DNA of 64,000 nucleotides from Gyrodactylus bullatarudis (GCA_012064415.1 SSNU01000279.1:248001-312000), one strand, 5' to 3'. Shown: positions 26,107-39,176, counted from the stretch's first letter. Notes: generated by a model not told the origin, from the letters alone. Numbers and translations: made by a program.

Positions 26107-27504
26107 TATCATTTTTGAAAAATCTGACTCGATTGATACTCTGAATAATCCAACTTTCTTAGATTATAATCCATCTACTTAATCATTGGGTTTGTGCTCT
26201 TGATTATGGCAATAATTTCTATTATGTAACCTCTCCTTTTTCTTGTAAAGGAGACAAAGGAACATTATTCCTGAATAATAAATCAGGTTGAGCAGAAGTA
26301 AACTTATTTATTTAGAAGAAATAATCGCCCAAAAATGCTGTGCTTAAACTGGGAGAGAAAAAGAGGAAAATTATGAATTAATCATTTGGCGGAATTGATA
26401 AGTTCCCTTTGAGCGTGCCTATTTTTCTTGATTTTTTCTTTATTTTATTCAACTATAGATGTACGTATTAATAACGTGAACAAGTCAATCTTTTGTTTAT
26501 CTGATTAAAACCATTAAAAGGTAATTAATGAATAGGCTTTTGAAAAGAATGATTAGTCCAGCAAAATTATCACCTCTCCATATAGATTTTTATGATAAGG
26601 CCAAACGTTGAGCCAAGGTTAATGCTGACAGGGAGTTATCATTCGATTGATTTACTAATCTCCTGTTAAAATTTTATGCTATACCATTTACAGAGCTAGT
26701 TAGGAATTCTGATTTTAAAATATTTCAATATAAAATTAAAAACATTCAAGATATCAGAATCTAATTGCTTTATTAAAAAAACCAAAGGCGATGTTGATGT
26801 CTTGGTTCAGTTGATATGAAATTAATTATTCAAAAGATCTACAAAAAATGGCCTTTATCAGTGTAATTTATAAAATCTAATTTGTATGAAAATTCGTAGT
26901 ACTATCGAGAAATAAGATCTAGAAATCATAACTTATCTCAATTATTTGATATTCTAAACGTACCAGATTCTCTAAACATCATCATATCATAACACTGGGT
27001 TATATCAGAAAGTAGGAGTCCTAATTCAAGATGATGTTCAGTGTAGAAAGTGAAATGGCCATTTACCTCTACTTCCAAATGACTATAGATTAAAAAGGGA
27101 AAATGAAACTGTATATATTTCTTGTCTTAATCTTAATCCGTGTTTGTATGTCAAAAGAAAAATGCTGATAAGAATCTTTAAGCAGTAATAAAGGGTTAGT
27201 GATTAACTGGTTGTAATTGTATTGTAATCCCAATAGAGTGAAAATCATATTTAATAACTTAACGAGATAATTAGATCACAAGTTAAACAATTTTTCTTCC
27301 TTAATCCTTAAGCCTATATGACAGTTTCATTTGTTTTGAAGCTTAAGAGTAAACTGAACAGTTGGACTGACAAGGTATCCATTGATACATCTCATTACGA
27401 CCTTTTATAATCCTCAGCTACCGTACACCATTTCAAGTTTCCTTAAAAACTCTTTTGACCTTCGTAGATACTTTTTAAAAAGCAATTATTTCTGCTAAAT
27501 TATA

Positions 27505-28176
27505 CAGCTATTCTCGATGAATTTGGGAATTCATGATTTTTACAAAAATCTAATTTTTTCATCGAAATTTTTGAAAGATTTTTTGGTAACTGGTTCAAAA
27601 TGTACACTTTTACTGATTGGTGAAAAAAAATTTTGAAGAAAAGTTTTTTTGGAAAATTTTAGAGACATTTTAAAATTTGGGATGGCACGGTTTTTTAATT
27701 TTTTTAAACTTTGAGTTGAAAATTTTTGTTGATTCCAAGGTCTGAGAGGAATCAAACTTTATTTTTCAGGATCATCATCAGACAAAGAAAATAATTACTG
27801 TTATCCATTTTTTTTGAAAAAACCCGTCATTTTGAAATGATCTTGGATCACCCCGGTTTATCAATTTCTAAGCGGTAAAATTATTGAAAAATAGGTTGTA
27901 GACTGAATGAAGTGTTTTTTCAAAAAAATGAATAAGAATAATTATTTTCTAATGATGATCCTGAAAATTGACGTTTGATTCCTCTCAGACCTTGGAAAAA
28001 AACGTGCAATCCCAAATTTTAAAATGTCTCTAAAATTTTCCAATTTTTTCACCAATCAGTAAAAGTGTACATTTTGAATCAGTTAAAAAAAAATCTTTCA
28101 AAAATTTCGATACCTTGATGAATAAATTAGATTTTTGTAAAAATCATGAATTCCCAAATTCATCGAGAATAGCTTT
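27505..28176. repeat. Foldback family 1 variant, near-perfect palindrome
   Basis: Left AGCTATTCTCGATGAATTTG, right CAAATTCATCGAGAATAGCT, an exact 20-nt terminal match. The inner block AAAATGTACACTTTTACTGA mirrors CAGTAAAAGTGTACATTTTG. It is among the best preserved copies in the window. Confidence 0.9.
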
Positions 28177-30072
28177 AATTACACGGATGGTATTGTAGTC
28201 ACGAACTTTTATCGAGATATAAAAATTTGTGCTCACAATTTTTATATGTTCCAAGAAGAAATGTTTAGGTTTGCGGAGTAAATCTGATGCTAAATCTAAC
28301 ATTCTTTCCTATGATGTATCACTTGAATTTATGTTATTCTTGGACTTGAAGTCATTGAACTTTATTCAAATATGTTTTTGACTGAAAATCAAATCAACTC
28401 TGATTGGTTCAATGAAAGAAAATTTCTCTTTTCACTTTTTCCCAAATCTTGAAAGATATGAAAATCTTGAGAATAAGCATGAAAATTTACATAAAGAATT
28501 TTTATATCATCATAAAAGAAATGAAATAAATATTGAATTTCAACTCTTTAAAAGATGAGATTAATATCACTTAGATTTCGTAATTAATTTATGATTTGGT
28601 GAGAAGGAATAGTGAGGCTATCAAAATGGGAACTTGTTCAAAGTTCGATAAACGAAAAATTGTAAAATTACATTTTATTCACAATTTCATTATTAAACTA
28701 GCTTCGATATAGGCGAATAGTATTTTTAATCTGCTCAGATTAAATGGGCATTGTTCATCTTGATTCTATGACCTCATTCTATAGTATCATGATTAACACG
28801 GATTCAGATTACAGGCACAGAAGAACAAGTAAAAAAATGTATTAAATTAATTAATAAATACAAGAGATGATAACTTAATCCGATCATGAGCTCAACTTTC
28901 CCCTGTTCTCTCTCATAATTTATTTTTTCTCAGAGGGAATTATGTGAAAGTAACATTGCTCACCTCCCTTCAGCTTAAAATAATAAACCTCACCCCCACT
29001 CCTCCTCCTCTTCCTCAATATGAGATGAATGGATTTTTTACAAAATCAACTTTTTTCCCTCTATTATGTCTAATCTTTTCCTCAAAGTCTTTTGGGATGC
29101 ACCAAAGTTTTAGAACAAAAGAAGAAGACCTTGAACATTTCTTTTACACAGAATATACACATGAAACATTTCTCTTGAAAAATTAGGGTGGATCGGCTGC
29201 CAGTTATATTCAGAGATCAAAAGAAATCCTCCTTCTTTATTCAGCATGTGCATTGAAGATTTTTATATATTTAAGAATAAGATTCAACTTTTTTTCCTAT
29301 TCCGCAATGAGAAGATAAATCTTTAGTAAACTTTTTTAGCTGAATTAGTAGAAATAGAGGATTTTGAAGACGAGTGAATAATGAATAATAAAGCTTTTAT
29401 TTCACCGGTTCTCATCGGACTCTTACACCGGCTTGATATTTATACATACAATAATGAAAAATTAAAAATCCTCTGGTTGGAAAAATGGGAATTGAAAGAA
29501 TATCACAGGGAGGAGGGGTAAGGTTTCACTGGGCTCATTGTCCTTTCTTGAGAAAGGGATCTAGTTGTAACTGTCCGCTACATCTTTTCCTTTTGACTCC
29601 TCGTTTTTTCCACCAAAATTTTTTAAGAAGAGATACTGCAATTTTAAGTGATATGTGACGATCGAGAGAAAAATTACATCAACAGATGCTTAAAATACCC
29701 CTTACCAGAAATATGAAAAATCATAGAAAAAAATTTCGATAATTAAAACAATTCAGAATCCAGGGCCATTTTTTAAATACACAAAATATGCAAATCGTTA
29801 CAGCTCGTAGTGGAAAAACTAAAACAGGTTGATTGTTTTTCTGGGAAAAAAGAGTTATTACACTGCTGAACATGTCTGTGCTTCAGAATCATAATTGATA
29901 ACAATAATTACAACATTGAACAGGAGAGCGAAACATGCTGTTTCATTAGCTTACTTGCTTAGAGAAAATAAATTGTTTTATTGACTGGTATGAATATTCA
30001 TTAAGTAAGTCTAATTTTGGTCAAGTACTGATCGAGTTTAGGGAAAAACTCGATTTTAAATACCTGTAATGA

Positions 30073-30505
30073 TATAGTTATACTTGGACAAAATTACTAA
30101 AATCGCCCATCAATATGATAATTTAAATCTTCAAGTATTTTGATATTGTCTGATCAAATTTCGCTTCTTTTGATGCTTTTGTAATAAGATTTTAAAAATT
30201 ATGGTAATTTTCAAATTAAAAAAACGTTTTCAATGGTTATCTTCATAGTTTTAATTGAAATGATTTGCAAAAATGACTCAAATCCTATTAAAATTGTTTT
30301 TACAATCGTTTAAAATGAAATTTCTCTTATTTTTAATGATAGGTAAAAAGCGTTTTTAATTTGAAAATTTTCATAATTTTTTTAATCCATGAAAATGGCA
30401 TCTTGAAGCGAAATTAGGCGGGATAATATTAAAATACTTGAAAATTAAATCTATCATTTGGCGATTTTAGTAATTTTGGAAAATTTCGTTCAAGTCTAAT
30501 AGTTG
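30073..30505. repeat. Foldback family 2 copy
   Basis: Left block TTACTAAAATCGCC, TTTAAAT and CTTCAAGTATTTTGAT mirrors right block ATTAAAATACTTGAA, TTAAAT and GGCGATTTTAGTAA. Similar pieces occur at 24885-24990 and 51690-52025, so this is a second dispersed family. Confidence 0.75.
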
Positions 30506-33500
30506 TGTGTCTTGTTCAATGGATGAGATGCTTTTAATCCTCTGAATCCTATTAGACTCTAACTGAAACATTCGAAACATTAGTTCTTGAGTATCATTAT
30601 ATCGTTAGCTAATTCATTATCTTATAATTTGATTTTATCGATTGATTAAAGGTACAACAAAAATCATTATTTATATTCAACGTCGTCTAGTCCATCGTCA
30701 TTATTTAGCTTAAAAGAAAAGAAAAGAATCAGTCTATCTAAAATGGTACGTTTCCTATACATTGAATTCATAAGGTTGACTTGAAAAAAAAGTGTAAATT
30801 CGGACAAATTTCATACAATTCATGTGCCTTGTTGTTCATGGCAGTTTCGTTTATATACATATAATCATCTTGTTTATATTAAGAAAAGAAAAAAAAATTC
30901 AATTTATAAAGTGTTATGAAGTAGTGAAGCCGGGAAAATTCAAGTATCACAATTAATTAAAATGGAGATGTGTTCATTAAGCCCCAGAGTCCGTCTAGAA
31001 GATATGACTGAACATTATCCTACAAATCAAAATAACGTACTTTAAAATAAGGATAGGAGGAAAGAAATGAAAATGACTTGAAATGTGGTTAGAAACTTCA
31101 CGAGTTCACCATTAGCACTTGAAGTCCCAGAGAATTTTCCTAAAGACTTGGAATCAATTGGTTGTCTATCATTTAATTTTTTAAAAGCAAGCTTTAGCAT
31201 AAGTTGCATCAATGATCCCGGGAAATAGATTTTCAAAGAAACATTTTAAACAAAACTGAATAGCACTAATTTGACGAATGATAGAGCTTTGCGTATTCCG
31301 GGAGATTAATAGATTTTCTATCAAATGGGTTGTAAACGAAGTATTTTCTGAGACTTGGATGAATAATAATGAGCTGCTAAAAGGACGTGTGATAGAACAA
31401 GCATAGTGGGACTGAATTAGTTTGAAGCATTTAATTTTAGTTAGTGATCTAAAAAATTTAGCAGATGATATTCAGGTCGTTTAATATTTATTTTTCCTCT
31501 ATAACCTTGAGAAAAAAATAGTATTTAATCATGTTTATTATAAGCATTGAGCAACTCAGCAAGGTATGATATCACAAAGTTAAGTTTCAGTAATTTTACA
31601 AACTTTTGCTATTTCGTTTAAGAAGTAGTTGAGGGAATATTTCAATGCCCACTTTAGCGATTCAAGTACAAATTTATTAAGATTGACATTCTGGAAGAGA
31701 AATTCGAGTTTATTTCATTCAGAAAAAAAACAACTGATAATCGATAGATTCAATGTGGTAATGGTTTAAAGAATGCTTTTCAAATTAAGGTTTGTTTTAA
31801 TTAGAGGGGAAAAAACCTTTTTAAAATAAATTACTTTAAACTTTTACAAAACCAAATTATAAGCCCTTGTTAAAACCAATTAAGTTATCTTTATGTTAGG
31901 ATAACGATGACTTGTATCTTTTTATCTGGCTTCGTTCGCTTATCTGATTTTTTTCCAAATTCTTCTGGAGATTGAGTTGGAAATTGGTGAACCCCAGGAA
32001 AAACTAAAAGTGGCTTACAAAAATCTCCCAAGTATTTTTACTAGCCTTAAGTCTATTAGTATAGAAGTTTTTTTATTCGCGGGTGAGATACTGCAATTGT
32101 TGGTATTCTACTACGACTCTATAGTTGTAGCGGGCCAGCTAAACCCCCTTATATCTTTGGTCACCTGTCCAAATTGTAATACAAAGTCCTAAGTAAGACC
32201 TTCTCTTTGGGTGTTGAGACTATTTACAATTTTCACAGAGCCCAAAATTTAGCGATGAAAATATTAAATTATTCGGCCAACTACTAATGAAAATTAACAT
32301 TTTTGGCTTCAATTTAAGCTCAAATCGATTCAGAAATCTCCAAAACTGGATTTGTTTATCGGCGCCGAAAGGGTAAAGCTTGAAAAACTTTCTTCATCAT
32401 CACAACGAGCACAGATCGTGAAACCGATTTGAAATTGTCAAAGAATTTATTCAAAAACGTTAATATTCTCATGACCAACTTGTCTTAGATTGGGTACTGA
32501 ATTCTATGTAGTCAGGCCTGAGCCAGTAGCCCCGATACAAAACAGAAACAATGTCAAAACATTTTCATACATATCTGTTCGACAGAAACCAGAGGATGAA
32601 GTTCACTCATGAGAGAATAAATCAGTTCTTTTGTTACTTATCATTTCTTAAGAATTCATCAGGGAATTGTATTATTAAAAACACTTGTTTGCTTATTCAT
32701 GGTATTACAGTCAATGGAACATTATGAAAACAAATCGTTCACATCCCTAACACCAAGCATGCATGAATAACAATTTTTTTATCCAAAAATATTACTTTGC
32801 TAACGTGTAAGCGGAGCATTTCGAAATGAAAGATTGCCTTGCTCTGATAACTTTGTTTTGAGAGACAAACATAGAGCTAGTCGATATGAAGATGAGTATT
32901 TACTAATTTTTACAGTAAACTCAATATTTCTGATAGCTAGCGTCAAAATATTTTTTGAATCCCATTATAAAATGAGCAACATAAAATGTTGGAATAATGA
33001 AATTGTTGATTTCGGAGGTTTGAATCGATCAAATATTGATATTTAGAATCAACATTAGACAAAATTTTATTTCTTCTTGAAAGTGTTAAGTTTTCGGAAC
33101 TTCCGAGTTTTGAATTTAAACGTTGTAAAAGAGGAATGCAGCCCCTATTTAGAACTTCGAAAAAAATAACCTGGTTTCATGTTTTTAACAAAAATCTTGT
33201 GTACATTTCCTTTAAAAATAGTAAATTCTCTTTTCTACTAGGAAAAAATCTTTTTGATTTCATATGAGTAGAAAATATTAAACTTCACAGGTGGTTTCCG
33301 TACAAGTTATCTAGGGAAGATTTATTGAAAATAGATGTGGCAAATTCACTTGTATTCCCGGAGTATTGGACTAAGAAATTTTTTAAATACCATAAAATGC
33401 TATGAAAATGTTCTTTAAGTTATTCTGGGTGGTCTAAGAGGCGTTACGTTCCATGTATATTTTCAACTGTTTGACATTACACATAAAATCTTATAATTTC

Positions 33501-34867
33501 TTCAATAATTATAATTTCCAGAAAAGATATTGATTAGCCATATTAAAAGATATGATTTTACACCTAATCCATCACATTCCCCTTGGACAAAAAGAATATA
33601 AACTTCAAACTCGCTAGGTGTTAAACTTGGTTCTTATGTAAATAAATAGTTTAGAGAATTTGACAGAGTAGTCCCCGTTGAGTACGATTTACCAGTTCAA
33701 TACGAATTAGCTACTGCATTGAGAATTTCCCTCTTTTAACACTTTTTCCATTGTGAATGTTTAAGAAATAAACTTATGATTTTGTACCCTATTTATTAGA
33801 GATAGATTTTGCAAATTCTCGATTTCTAGCCTGGGTCAGAATCTGAATGGGCTCTTCAGCAAAATTCGAATGATGTATAAAACATATGGTCCGAAATCTA
33901 TTTATGAACTGATTGCAATAGAAACAATGATTTTGTATTAAAATTAACGTGATGAAAAATTTGCTGAATTTGATTTCGGCCTTTTTTCTCATGATAGAAG
34001 CTAAAATATTTTTCTCCTAATCATTTTCAATATAGTATAAGTAAAATGAGTAATATGGATCAAATATTTCTATCAAAGGCCTTGAAATCTTCTATGGCTA
34101 CTTGAAAGTAATAAAAATTTGAGAGATTTTTCACTAAAAATGGTACTTTGACACTATCACTGCCACTTTAATAGAAAATAATTAATTATAAATAATAATT
34201 TGTATAATGTAAAGATTCATTCTGAACCACATTCTCATCTACTCGCATGTTAAATTGAACTCATAAAACCAATATTTTATGCTACTGATAAAATTGACCT
34301 TGACATAAACGGAAAATTGTAATAATTTTTGTCAAAGTTAACTTGATAAGTACTAATAAAGTAATACAAATATCAAAAAATTTAAAAATTTATTGAAAAA
34401 ACATTAGTAATATACGGAGTTTGATTGGTCTCAAGAATATTCTAGTCAAAGCTGTTATAATTGATATGAAAATACGATTTTTTATATTACTGACGTAATG
34501 GAAGCAGCTTTTGGTAAACGGCTCTTAATCCCCAAGTTTAGAGTATGTATTTAGGAAGGAAAAAATGAATCATTTTAACAATATCTTTTATTAACATGTT
34601 TTTTTCTTAAATTTTACATAATCTTTTCAAATAATGAACAATGAAATTAACGGAGTCGTTTGGTTGGTACATGAGTTATTCCCATCATATAGAGCGATGA
34701 GGGTCCCTAAATAATTTTGTATTTTTTCGAATATTTTTTTCATTTTTTAAAACCAATGTACAATTTTTCGGTAATAATTTTCAATATCTTTTCCATTTTA
34801 TATATGTGTGATTGTAGAAAAAAAATTATTGTTTGTTCATAACTAAAACAATATTGCCATTTGGACA

Positions 34868-35959
34868 CTATGAGCAAGAACATGTACAGCTGTCGCTAAT
34901 GAGAATTTTCTGGACTTGCCAGAAGCAATGCTTGCCATTTTCAATTTTTGATGTCATCCGAATTAACCGACGAATACGTCTTTGCTTGCGTACTTCAACC
35001 TGTTCAGGACTGAGCATTTGATTTCTCGAGTGTCGCTGGAGGGTCCTGATGTTATTGTAATTTTGCCAGCTATTTAAACTTCTGGGAAATCGACCCATGT
35101 AGGTATTTCTACGTGCAAACTTTCGTTCATCAGACGGCTCTAGGAAGTCTGTTGTAGATTCTTGACACTTCCAATGTAAGAGTTGGAGAGCTCTTGAACC
35201 AGATGGCCGACATTTCATTCCCGGTGGCCATGAACAAAACTTTTCGGGTTTATTCAAGCAGACACCTCTTCGAATGAATCTAGGAAAGAATAAGGATCCT
35301 AAATCTTCCCAAATATATTCCATCTCACATGTAGCCATATTAATAAGCCATGAACGAAAAATGTCAACGTGTTGTCCTGTAATATCAACTCCATTATGAT
35401 CTTTAAGAGAGATGTTTAAATTTCTAGCGGCGTTGAATAGTTCATTATTTCCGTCACTGCTGTAACCGCCGCGTTGTCGGACTACTCTTGGCTGAATTTC
35501 CGATGTCCATTCCTGATCGTAGCGTGAACCAAGGATTCTCCTCAATCTGACAATTGTATTTGCTGAAATATCTGGACTAATTTCTTGGTTTCGATTGTTG
35601 CCGCCTGTCTCCTCACTCTGGCCCAAAACCTTGACATCAATCTTGGAGAAATCCTCTTGATTCATTGTCCTCACAGGACTCCAGTTCGAGTTTACATGAA
35701 AATTTTCAGAGTTTTGTGCTTCATTGCTTTGTTTGGAGATTTTTCCCAAGTTAATCACATGCTTCGGGGAGGATAATAGAACTGAATTTTTCTTTTTAAA
35801 TCCTTCGTCATTTTGCTGTTGGTAAGGACCCCTTGAATTGTTAACTGCTAGTGATTTTGGGCCAAAGTCAAGTCGAACTGTCGATGATTCAACATGCAAA
35901 ACCAATAATTGTATTCCCAACAAAATATTTATTGTAATTCCAATATGATTGCGTAACAT
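34868..35959 (-). CDS. Trunk/Noggin-like secreted cystine-knot protein
   Basis: Single-exon 363-aa secreted protein. Residues 1-25 form a signal peptide (hydrophobic INILLGIQLLVLHV). A long hydrophilic pro-region follows, with RVVRQR at 158-163 as a possible furin-type site. The C-terminal domain matches the Noggin family (which includes arthropod Trunk): CEMEYIWEDLGSLFFPR at 211-227, then CSWPPGMKCRPSGSR, LLHWKC and a CTCSCS end. It has nine cysteines (211, 234, 242, 250, 265, 345, 358, 360, 362). Noggin binds BMPs; Trunk activates the receptor kinase Torso. The sequence alone does not decide which activity applies, though arthropod context favours Trunk. About 80 residues rich in Arg/Lys separate Cys265 from Cys345, a segment that is short in vertebrate Noggin. 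ATG and signal peptide agree on the start. Confidence 0.82.
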   Translation of the reverse strand: MLRNHIGITINILLGIQLLVLHVESSTVRLDFGPKSLAVNNSRGPYQQQNDEGFKKKNSVLLSSPKHVINLGKISKQSNEAQNSENFHVNSNWSPVRTMNQEDFSKIDVKVLGQSEETGGNNRNQEISPDISANTIVRLRRILGSRYDQEWTSEIQPRVVRQRGGYSSDGNNELFNAARNLNISLKDHNGVDITGQHVDIFRSWLINMATCEMEYIWEDLGSLFFPRFIRRGVCLNKPEKFCSWPPGMKCRPSGSRALQLLHWKCQESTTDFLEPSDERKFARRNTYMGRFPRSLNSWQNYNNIRTLQRHSRNQMLSPEQVEVRKQRRIRRLIRMTSKIENGKHCFWQVQKILISDSCTCSCS

Positions 35960-37632
35960 TTATAGATCCTGTTTTTTAGCAAATGTTCAGGTTACAAAAA
36001 TGTTTGTAAGCTCCTCTGGGAAATAATTTGAGTCTTCTTCACTTCTCGAACTCTTCCCGGCTATATTTTAAACATATACATAATTTCTATTGTTTATATT
36101 TATATATGAGATTCTTGATTGCATGGATTGAAATCATCATCATATTAAGTTTCATTAGCCAATCAGAGAGCTCCATCAACCATGTATATATTATATAGGC
36201 ATATATTGTAAATGTACAAATACAATATGTATATGTATGCATATTTTAGCTACTGGATTCATGAAAATTTATTTTTTCTCTTGAAAAAATTTGTAAAAGA
36301 GAAATCTTTATCTGGGCTTCAACATCATCATGGTGAATGATTGAAAATTTTTTGTCTCATGACTGGAACACTTCTTATTCTGTGTTTTATGTAGTAGTAT
36401 ATAACTTGGTTGTATAACTCTGTTGTAGATGGTTATCTCAACTCTACACTTTTACATTTCGTTTACAAAAATGAGTGAAAGTCATCATCGTCAACAAATT
36501 ATTTTCTCGACTTTTTTCATCTTTCACGTGATTATTATATTACTCATGGTTATGTTTATATTGAGAATTTTTGAATTAAAATATATAATGTCTCTAAATT
36601 GTACTATAAGGGCCTCAAGAAACCCTAAAGTGACTTTGATTAACGAATACCGGTTTTTATACCCCATGTGAGTACGTAAAAGATTTGGTTTTAAAATATT
36701 ATAGGTGACAAATTTGCATTGTCCTTTAAAGCTTCATTATTTAGTAAATACTTTTGATAATTAATTTCCCATGAAACTTTCTATTTCATAAAAACGAGTA
36801 CAATAAGAAAAAATTAAAATTTTAAATTTTTGAGGGTATTTCCCTTCGTGATATTCGAAAAATTATGGTAACAAATTTCTGTGAGTTCATCAAGGTAAAA
36901 ACGAGAGGGAAGTTGATGAAATGAACTTAACTATAGCGCTAACTTTGGTCTGCTAGAATATAATCCATATATGAAGGCCAATACCAATAGATAAAGTGTA
37001 GCTGAGCAAGACTTAGAAAGTCTATTTCAAAGCTGGTTGTTTCACTTTGTTAAAAGCATTATAAAATATCGTTGAAATGTTTTTAAAGTGGGAATGTTTT
37101 TATGCAGGCATAATTCTTCTTGATACACACACTATTCTAAATATTATGTCTACACTAGTAACGAACACTTTAAGAAGAGGCTTTCGTTTACCAAGCTCCC
37201 ACTTCTAGATATGTCAAACTTAATTAAATCTGACTAAAAGCCACTTCCAAACCATTTTTTTACTTCATACTGAGTGTTAAGTACATTTTCAAAATTTATA
37301 ACTTATCATTTATGAATAAACATCATTTTTTGATATTACAGAGTCATCATTATACATTTATGGGGAAGTCCATGATGATAATCAAGGGTGATGAGCCCTG
37401 TGAAAACATAACCAAAGGTCAAGAAACTTCTTTTTCAACTTTGAATACATGTTATCCTTTAAAATATGAATCAGCTTAAAGAAATGTTCAAAAAGAAAAA
37501 CTAACACAAAAAGATATTTCATCATTAACTGTTACGGCTGTCATAAAGCTGATAGATAAATGATTCTCAAAATTTAATTGAAAAAAATGCAAGAATATGT
37601 TTGAATATTTAACATTGTGGATAAGATATATA
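35960..37632. other. Intergenic, upstream of the Trunk/Noggin gene
   Basis: Holds an AT-rich stretch with TATATA-type runs at 36060-36240, which may include the promoter of the minus-strand gene. No other gene is seen. Confidence 0.5.
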
Positions 37633-37842
37633 TAGTGGTAGAATAAATAAAAGTATTCACTAGAAATTGTCTCTAAATCACTTATTAAAAGTTATTGAAA
37701 ATGGAAAGATGACCCATTCGATAGAGAATATTCGTTTCTATCAGAAATTACTTTTACTCGTACAAAGAGTTCATTCATATTTTCATAAATACAAATTTAC
37801 AATATTTCATTAAATTTCAAAACGAAAAATTAAAAGTATTCA
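37633..37842 (+). repeat. Tc1 element left inverted terminal repeat
   Basis: 210 bp, reverse complement of 38967-39176. It ends three bases before the transposase stop codon. Confidence 0.92.
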
Positions 37843-37845
37843 CTT

Positions 37846-38850
37846 TTATTTTGTAAAATCTCCCCTACCAAGTACAACATTTAAGCACCTTTTTGACATG
37901 GAATCATACAAATTTTCTATTATTTCTTTTGGGATTGATTTCCACTCTTCATTGATTCTTTGAACTAGTTCTTGCCTATTTGAATATACTCTCCCTTGGG
38001 AATAGACTTTTTGAGATAAAATTCCCCACAAGTTTTCAATCGGATTCAAGTCGGGGCTCCTAGCTGGCCATGACAAAATCTGTATCTCATTATCATCAAA
38101 CCATGTTCTAGTTGATGCTGATCGATGACAGGGAGCATTATCTTGCTGGAATATCATCTCGCACTTATGAATTTCCTCCTTAAAGGGTAATAGCTGATCC
38201 TCAAGCAATTTCTGATATGAATTTGAATTAAGCTTCTCATCAATAACGACAAGATTTCCAGTTCCTTGCTTTGTGATAAACCCCCAAACCATTACATTGC
38301 CTCCACCAAATCCTCGTTTGATTTTAGTAGGTCTAGGTAGAGACTTGTCAATCCAACAAGAAGAAAGGCCATCAGGTCCATCCAAATTGAATTTTTTCTC
38401 ATCTGAAAACATGATTTTACTCCAATCTTGGTTTTGGACAATTTTATCATGAGCCCACTGGTATCTCGATTCCCTATCCTTGATACTTAGATTAGGAACC
38501 CTTTTTGGTCTTCCCCAATAGATATTAGGATTAGTATTCAAATAATTTTGAACTGTTCTAATGCTGACATTCAATTTAAGCTCAGCTTTTATTTGAGAAG
38601 CTGTTGCTTTTTTCTTGATGGCTAGATTGACAATTTTTTTAATCAGGCAATTGGGTATGGATCTCTTTCGGCCTCGCTTTTTCGGATTTAGCTTCTTTTG
38701 TTTGACTGAAAACAAATTATTAACAGTTCTACATGAGCATCCGATTATTTTAGCTATCTTCCGATTGCTTGAGCCATCTTGTTTTAATTTGTTGACAAAA
38801 TCTCTATCACAGCCTCTCAGCTTCGAAAATTTCAATTTTTTAACGAACAT
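37846..38850 (-). CDS. Tc1-family DD34E transposase
   Basis: 334-aa cut-and-paste transposase. The N-terminal half contains two helix-turn-helix-like DNA-binding segments (KIAKIIGCSCRTVNNLF at about 31-47; ATASQIKAELKLNVSIRTV at 82-100), separated by a basic stretch PKKRGRKR that acts as a GRPR-like hook and nuclear signal. The catalytic triad is D150 (MFSDEKKF), D237 (QQDNAPCH) and E272 (NPIENLWG), with exactly 34 residues between the last two, so DD34E as in Tc1. A glycine-rich box FGGGNVMVWG lies between. No stop or frameshift interrupts it, and its length is typical of active Tc1 transposases. The start ATG is at 38850. Confidence 0.95.
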   Translation of the reverse strand: MFVKKLKFSKLRGCDRDFVNKLKQDGSSNRKIAKIIGCSCRTVNNLFSVKQKKLNPKKRGRKRSIPNCLIKKIVNLAIKKKATASQIKAELKLNVSIRTVQNYLNTNPNIYWGRPKRVPNLSIKDRESRYQWAHDKIVQNQDWSKIMFSDEKKFNLDGPDGLSSCWIDKSLPRPTKIKRGFGGGNVMVWGFITKQGTGNLVVIDEKLNSNSYQKLLEDQLLPFKEEIHKCEMIFQQDNAPCHRSASTRTWFDDNEIQILSWPARSPDLNPIENLWGILSQKVYSQGRVYSNRQELVQRINEEWKSIPKEIIENLYDSMSKRCLNVVLGRGDFTK

Positions 38851-38966
38851 TTTTGAACTATGTTTAGTTTATTGGCGATAATATATTTGAATGTACTGTG
38901 TAAGAGATATAATGAAAATTCAGAATTCAAAGTCTAATTCTAACTGGGAAAAAAGGTGATTGAAAC

Positions 38967-39176
38967 TGAATACTTTTAATTTTTCGTTTTGAAATTTAAT
39001 GAAATATTGTAAATTTGTATTTATGAAAATATGAATGAACTCTTTGTACGAGTAAAAGTAATTTCTGATAGAAACGAATATTCTCTATCGAATGGGTCAT
39101 CTTTCCATTTTCAATAACTTTTAATAAGTGATTTAGAGACAATTTCTAGTGAATACTTTTATTTTTTCTACCACTA
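38967..39176 (-). repeat. Tc1 element right inverted terminal repeat
   Basis: 210 bp, mirror of 37633-37842. The transposase promoter is expected between here and 38850. Confidence 0.92.

Larger units (their letters stand above)
23317..34867. other. 11.5-kb gene-poor region
   Basis: No protein-coding exon with family similarity or convincing splice structure was found here. ORFs are short and AT-biased. Apart from the palindromic repeats listed separately (24191-24773, 25740-26106, 27505-28176, 30073-30505) and the partial repeats near 24880-24990 and 31270-31400, I see nothing I can name. Confidence 0.55.
37633..39176 (-). mobile_element. Tc1-type transposon, apparently intact
   Basis: About 1544 bp including flanking TA on both sides (TA-GTGGTAGAA ... 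TTCTACCAC-TA). The 210-bp inverted ends differ at about one base by eye (GAATAAATAAAAG against GAAAAAATAAAAG). One uninterrupted transposase ORF fills the centre. Near-identical ends and an intact ORF imply a recent insertion. Confidence 0.93.

Noticed and set aside
28944..29186. 80-codon ORF with a proline-rich run
   Set aside because: Starts in low-complexity CT-rich DNA, shows no splice context and no similarity.
31042..31236. Minus-strand 64-codon ORF
   Set aside because: No similarity, no promoter or splice structure; consistent with chance.
36429..36671. 80-codon ORF with hydrophobic stretch
   Set aside because: AT-rich coding of Ile/Leu/Phe is expected by chance; no conserved motif.
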